Assembly: GCA_017354595.1 (NCBI GenBank)
Contig: JAFMQQ010000075.1
Span: 1-9,429, forward strand
Direction of reading: 5' to 3'
DNA from: Micromonosporaceae bacterium
GTDB lineage: Bacteria > Actinomycetota > Actinomycetes > Mycobacteriales > Micromonosporaceae
DNA length: 9,429 bases
Shown here: piece by piece, positions 6,484-9,429 of the stretch
Numbering within the stretch: position 1 is the first letter of the stretch
Layout: each line of letters begins with the position of its first letter
The notes under the pieces: model-generated
What the model saw: the letters and a program-made list of their open reading frames with translations, nothing else
What the model was told of the DNA's origin: nothing
Database searches by the model: none
Position numbers and translations under genes: made by a program

Positions 6484-6510
6484 GGCAAACAGGTGTCGAC
6501 CGGCATTTGC

Positions 6511-8556
6511 TCAGCTTCCGCACACAAGCAGCGGCGCTGCGATGTCGGCGTTGTCGAAGTCGATCCCGTCGCCGGCGTCACCGACGACCAGTTGCATCAC
6601 GTGCGCTCCGGTCAGAGCCACGTTGAGGTGGATGGTGGGGGTGGAGTTGGTGACCACGCCGCTGTCGTAGACACTCACGCCGTCGGCGTACACCTGATAG
6701 TCGACCGTTCCCGGACCCCGGTCGGAGTCGTCGAGGCCGATGTCACCGGTCAGTTGTGAACAGTTGCCGCCCAGGTAGTAGCTGATCGCGGCGTTGGCGT
6801 TCAGCCATAGCCCGTGGGCGTAGGTGGTGCCGTGGATGGTCAGCGGTGTGCCCCAGTAGCTGCGGTTGATCAGCACCGGGCCGTACCCGTTGGTGGCAGA
6901 AAGCCACGCCAGGCCGCTGAGGTCTGCGGTTCCAGCGGGCGCGACCAGCACCTGGATGGCGCCCTGCCCCTGGCTGGCGCCCGTCTGCCGGCCGTCGTCC
7001 CAGCGATAGGTCGCCGTGGCGGTCAACGTGTAGCTGCCCGGTGCCACGCTGGCCGGCACACTCACCTGCCAGGTGCCGTTCAGTGTCTTTCCGGTCGGAA
7101 CCGACGCCGCGTAGACGTCGGCGCCTTGGACGCTCCACCCGTCCGGGGCGGCCAGGCTGAGTGTGGTGCTGGTCGCCGCGGCACGGCCGTCGTTCTCGAA
7201 GCTCGCGGGCACGGCAATGGTCTGGCCCGGCTGCGCGACGCGAATGTCGGAGCCGGGATAGGCCGGCGGTACCTGCGGGTCAACGGAGATCATGGTTGCT
7301 GGCGGGTACTGGTCGACTTCGTCGTGCAGCGCGGCGAGTCGGTACAGCTGCGCGCTGTCTGCCGGAACGGTGGCCGCGATCGAGCCTGCGGACTCGGTGG
7401 TGCTGTGCGTCCACAGGTTCGCGACGGCGTACCCGCCGGCGTTGGGCAGTCCTACCGCGCTGGCGGTCGTGGAGATTGTCTGCGGGGTGTCGCTTCGGTT
7501 GAGCAGCATCACCGCCCGGTCGCCATTGGCGAGGCTGCGGACCCATACGTCGGCATTGGCCGTATGTGACAGGCGGGTGGCCTCGGCACCCAGCGGGTCC
7601 TGGTCGATGGCGATGACATCCCGGTTGGTGAGGATGTCTTTGGTCGCCGCGGACATGGTGCGTAGGTCGTTGCCAGCCAGCAACGGCGCGGCGAGCATGG
7701 CCCAGGCGCTGAAGTGTGCCTGGTCTTCAGCGGTACTCATGCCGCCCAGGCCCACCTGCAGGATGTCCGGGTCGTTCCAGTGCCCGGGGCCGGCGGCGGC
7801 CGCCAGGTTCGCCTCCTGGTCGAGGTTGGCGAGGATCAGGCTCCAGCTGTCGCCGTAATCACCGTTGCTGCGCCACATGTTGCTGATCTGCGGTGCCCAG
7901 GTCCACGGTTGCAGCGAGGGGTTCCACTCGCAGACGCTGAACAGGATCGGGCGCCCGGTCGCTAGCAGGGCCTGGCTGTACTGGCTGTACAGCTTGACCG
8001 CGACCTGCTGCTGGGTGAGGCCCGGGAAATCACCGAACGGCACGTTACACCAGTCAATCTTGGCGAAGTCCACGCCCCAGGCAGCGAACGTGTCGGCGTC
8101 CTGCTGCACGTGGCCGTAGCTGCCGGGATAGCCGGCGCAGGTGAAGCTGCCGACATCCTCGTAGATGCCCAGCTTCAGGCCCCGCGCGTGGACGTAGTCC
8201 GCGACGGCCTTGATCCCGTGCGGGAATTTGACCGGGTCGGCCTGCAGGTTGCCATCCGCGTCGCGGCTGTGCGACATCCAGCAGTCATCGAGGTTGACGT
8301 ACTGGTAGCCGGCCTCGCGCATCCCCGAGCTGACGATGGCGTCGGCGGTCTGCTCGATGAGCTGTTCGTTGATGTTGCATTGGAAGGCGTACCAGTCGTT
8401 CCAGCCCAATGGCGGGGTCGTCGCCAGCCCGTTGTACGGCGGCGGCGCTGGCGTGTCCTGCGGCCCGGCCGCGCCGGCGGGCGCGGCGGAACAGAGCGCG
8501 GCGACGACAACCGCAACGAGGGAGGCGGCGCAGGTCGCGATTCGGGTCCGGGTCAC
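6511..8556 (-). CDS. Secreted GH27 alpha-galactosidase with NEW3 and NPCBM domains
   Basis: This exported retaining alpha-galactosidase would remove terminal alpha-linked galactose from oligosaccharides or galactomannan-type polymers. It has 681 aa. The signal peptide (~1-29) runs from RTR through LVAVVVAA to AGA. The GH27 barrel (~40-320) carries PPLGWNDW, Asp90-Asp91 (NLDDCWM), nucleophile Asp168 (KIDWC), the galactose-recognising CEW segment with Glu210, acid/base Asp233 (MWRSNGD) and WNDPD (260-264). All of these match well-known alpha-galactosidases, including the human enzyme. A beta-sandwich domain follows (~330-408), then a NEW3-like domain (~428-535) and a C-terminal NPCBM/CBM51-like galactose-binding module (~542-681; WLSATNGYGP, YAHGLWL, VYDSGVV). 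The GTG start has AGGAG at 8564-8568, seven bases upstream. It is the first of two tandem paralogues, 166 nt after the aldolase gene. The stop and the next start are 40 nt apart. Confidence 0.95.
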   Translation of the reverse strand: MTRTRIATCAASLVAVVVAALCSAAPAGAAGPQDTPAPPPYNGLATTPPLGWNDWYAFQCNINEQLIEQTADAIVSSGMREAGYQYVNLDDCWMSHSRDADGNLQADPVKFPHGIKAVADYVHARGLKLGIYEDVGSFTCAGYPGSYGHVQQDADTFAAWGVDFAKIDWCNVPFGDFPGLTQQQVAVKLYSQYSQALLATGRPILFSVCEWNPSLQPWTWAPQISNMWRSNGDYGDSWSLILANLDQEANLAAAAGPGHWNDPDILQVGLGGMSTAEDQAHFSAWAMLAAPLLAGNDLRTMSAATKDILTNRDVIAIDQDPLGAEATRLSHTANADVWVRSLANGDRAVMLLNRSDTPQTISTTASAVGLPNAGGYAVANLWTHSTTESAGSIAATVPADSAQLYRLAALHDEVDQYPPATMISVDPQVPPAYPGSDIRVAQPGQTIAVPASFENDGRAAATSTTLSLAAPDGWSVQGADVYAASVPTGKTLNGTWQVSVPASVAPGSYTLTATATYRWDDGRQTGASQGQGAIQVLVAPAGTADLSGLAWLSATNGYGPVLINRSYWGTPLTIHGTTYAHGLWLNANAAISYYLGGNCSQLTGDIGLDDSDRGPGTVDYQVYADGVSVYDSGVVTNSTPTIHLNVALTGAHVMQLVVGDAGDGIDFDNADIAAPLLVCGS

Positions 8557-8562
8557 GATACT

Positions 8563-8574
8563 TCTCCTAGGAGA
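8563..8574. promoter_or_regulatory. 12-bp palindrome containing the GH27 ribosome binding site
   Basis: TCTCCTAGGAGA (8563-8574) is a perfect palindrome whose minus-strand AGGAG half (8568 to 8564) is the ribosome binding site for the GTG at 8556. A regulator bound here, or pairing in a longer mRNA fold, could affect translation. It may equally be chance, since a Shine-Dalgarno sequence makes such a palindrome easily. Confidence 0.4.
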
Positions 8575-8681
8575 CAGGTGTTCCGAGAACTGGCGCAGCT
8601 CAGTCGGGGATGTGAGGTCGTGGGTCCGGTGCGTGTTGCCCTATGGGAAGAAGGCTTCAGGCGCTCGTCGTAGGGTCGAGG

Positions 8682-8695
8682 CGCGGTTGACCGCG
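8682..8695. promoter_or_regulatory. Inverted repeat between the aldolase and the first GH27 gene
   Basis: CGCGGT-TG-ACCGCG (8682-8695) has perfect 6-bp arms with a 2-bp centre. It sits 27 bp downstream of the aldolase stop and about 125 bp before the GH27 start. The size suits a LacI- or GntR-type operator, or a short attenuating hairpin. The 166-bp gap is large enough for an internal promoter, but I cannot name a clear -10/-35 pair. No second copy was noticed elsewhere in the window. Confidence 0.35.
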
Positions 8696-8722
8696 GAGTA
8701 GAGGCAACGAGATCGACGCCCG

Positions 8723-9409
8723 TCATGCCGACTTTGCCTCCGCCACCAGATCCGTCAACTGGCGCGCGATGGTGGCTATCGCTGCGTAGTCGCCGTGGGC
8801 GAGTGCATGAGGACTCACCAGCTCTCCGCCCACGCCCACGGCGTTGGCTCCGGCCTCGATCCATTGCTTGGCGTTGTGGAGGTTGACGCCGCCGACCGCG
8901 ACCAGCGGCAGCCATGGCAGCGGCGAGCGCACCGCCCTGATGTACGCCGGGCTGAGCACCGACACGGGGAACAGCTTCACCATGGACGCCCCGGCCTCGA
9001 ACGCGGTCAGGCACTCCGATGGGGTCATCGCACCAGGTATCGACGCCAAACCCAGTCTCCGGGTAGCCGTGACCACCTCGATGTTGACATTGGGCGAGAC
9101 GATGAACCGCGCCCCCGCACCGGCAGCCGCTTGCACCTGCCGGACACTTAGGACGGTGCCGGCCCCCACGCAGACCGTATCGCCGTGCTCGCTGACCAGC
9201 GTCTCGATGGCGGCCAGGGTGTCCGCGTTCGGTTCGAACGGGGCATCAAACGTCACCTCCAACGCCCTCACACCGCCGTTGACCAGTGCACGGCCTGTGG
9301 CGAGAACTGCGGCCGGTGGGACACCCCGCAGGATCGCGACGAGCCCGTTCGACTCGATCACCTGCCGGGCATCGACCCCGCTGCGGTAATCCGGGCCGGA
9401 CCCGGACAC
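8723..9409 (-). CDS. KDPG/KDPGal-family aldolase, DgoA-like (start uncertain)
   Basis: This is a cytoplasmic class I aldolase that splits a 2-keto-3-deoxy-6-phospho sugar acid into pyruvate and glyceraldehyde 3-phosphate. The (beta/alpha)8 fold shows AILRG at 25-29, catalytic Glu51 (ALEVTF), VGAGTV at 81-86, SPNVN at 105-109, Schiff-base Lys145 (MVKLFPV) and AVGGVNLHNAKQWIEAGA at 171-188. The ILRG, SPN, EAGA-x-x-x-K and VGGV-x-x-x-N-x-x-x-W blocks resemble E. coli DgoA (2-dehydro-3-deoxy-6-phosphogalactonate aldolase) more than Eda, as I recall those sequences. The galactosidase neighbours favour the same reading. The GTG at 9409 has no ribosome binding site and the frame stays open to the window edge, so the true start may lie beyond 9429. 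Two other readings are a KDPG or 4-hydroxy-2-oxoglutarate aldolase. It precedes both GH27 genes on the same strand. Confidence 0.88.
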   Translation of the reverse strand: MSGSGPDYRSGVDARQVIESNGLVAILRGVPPAAVLATGRALVNGGVRALEVTFDAPFEPNADTLAAIETLVSEHGDTVCVGAGTVLSVRQVQAAAGAGARFIVSPNVNIEVVTATRRLGLASIPGAMTPSECLTAFEAGASMVKLFPVSVLSPAYIRAVRSPLPWLPLVAVGGVNLHNAKQWIEAGANAVGVGGELVSPHALAHGDYAAIATIARQLTDLVAEAKSA

Positions 9410-9429
9410 ATCGTCAGCTGTCGTTCGGT

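Noticed and set aside
5835..6626. Plus-strand open frame of 263 codons inside the GH27 genes
   Set aside because: It is antisense to conserved GH27 catalytic segments and has an Arg-rich shadow composition.
8491..8556. Lipoprotein signal in the first GH27 enzyme (Cys22)
   Set aside because: The residue before the Cys is Leu, which does not fit a lipobox, while a normal AxA cleavage site follows at 27-29.
4395..8556. Beta-L-arabinopyranosidase activity as the main call for the GH27 enzymes
   Set aside because: Both keep the Asp-Asp pair in LDDCW as in alpha-galactosidases. The characterised arabinopyranosidase is, as I recall, set apart by a Glu substitution in the pocket. Alpha-galactosidase is the safer call, though the second enzyme remains open.
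4343..8648. CCTATGGGA repeated at 4343-4351 and 8640-8648
   Set aside because: The first copy overlaps the edge of a ribosome binding site, flanks do not match beyond 9 bp, and no mobile-element genes lie between. Probably chance.
1..9429. CRISPR array, prophage or transposon
   Set aside because: No regularly spaced repeats, transposase, integrase or terminal inverted repeats were seen. The only tandem repeat is the operator array.

Overview
The window is very GC-rich, with strong G/C preference at third codon positions, frequent GTG starts and protein families typical of actinomycetes (a NarL-type two-component pair, TetR/flavin monooxygenase, large secreted multidomain glycosidases). I infer a soil-type actinobacterium in the Streptomyces/Micromonospora/Catenulispora sphere. 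The sequence alone does not fix the genus.

Layout. (1) 1-1322, plus strand: the C-terminal part of a HisKA_3 sensor kinase (cut by the window edge) overlaps a LuxR/NarL-type response regulator by 49 nt. (2) 1323-1519: a convergent gap holding a strong GC-rich hairpin. (3) 1520-2974, minus strand: an FAD-dependent aromatic hydroxylase-type monooxygenase, divergent from a TetR-family regulator (3075-3662, plus strand). The 100-bp gap between them holds four copies of a 16-bp palindromic operator, arranged as two overlapping pairs that cover both predicted core promoters. The TetR gene appears to be leaderless. (4) 3663-4394: no convincing intact gene. It holds a perfect 13-bp-arm hairpin and, on the minus strand, a start region with strong ribosome binding site and signal peptide that hits a stop after 47 codons, probably the remains of a third secreted protein gene. 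(5) 4395-8556, minus strand: two tandem, similarly built secreted GH27 enzymes (signal peptide, GH27 barrel, C-terminal beta domain, NEW3-like domain, NPCBM/CBM51-like domain). (6) 8723-9409, minus strand: a KDPG/KDPGal-type aldolase resembling DgoA, whose 5' end may lie outside the window.

Reading the minus strand from 9429 to about 3960, the aldolase, two GH27 enzymes and the broken secreted gene look like one sugar-utilisation locus. The secreted enzymes would release galactose (or a related sugar) from galactosides outside the cell, and the aldolase would split the phosphorylated 2-keto-3-deoxy sugar acid inside it. The monooxygenase/TetR pair is a separate module, probably responsive to a small aromatic molecule. 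I see no transposase, CRISPR array, tRNA or rRNA. The most distinctive features are the four-operator array, the divergence between the two GH27 active sites, and the truncated secreted gene.
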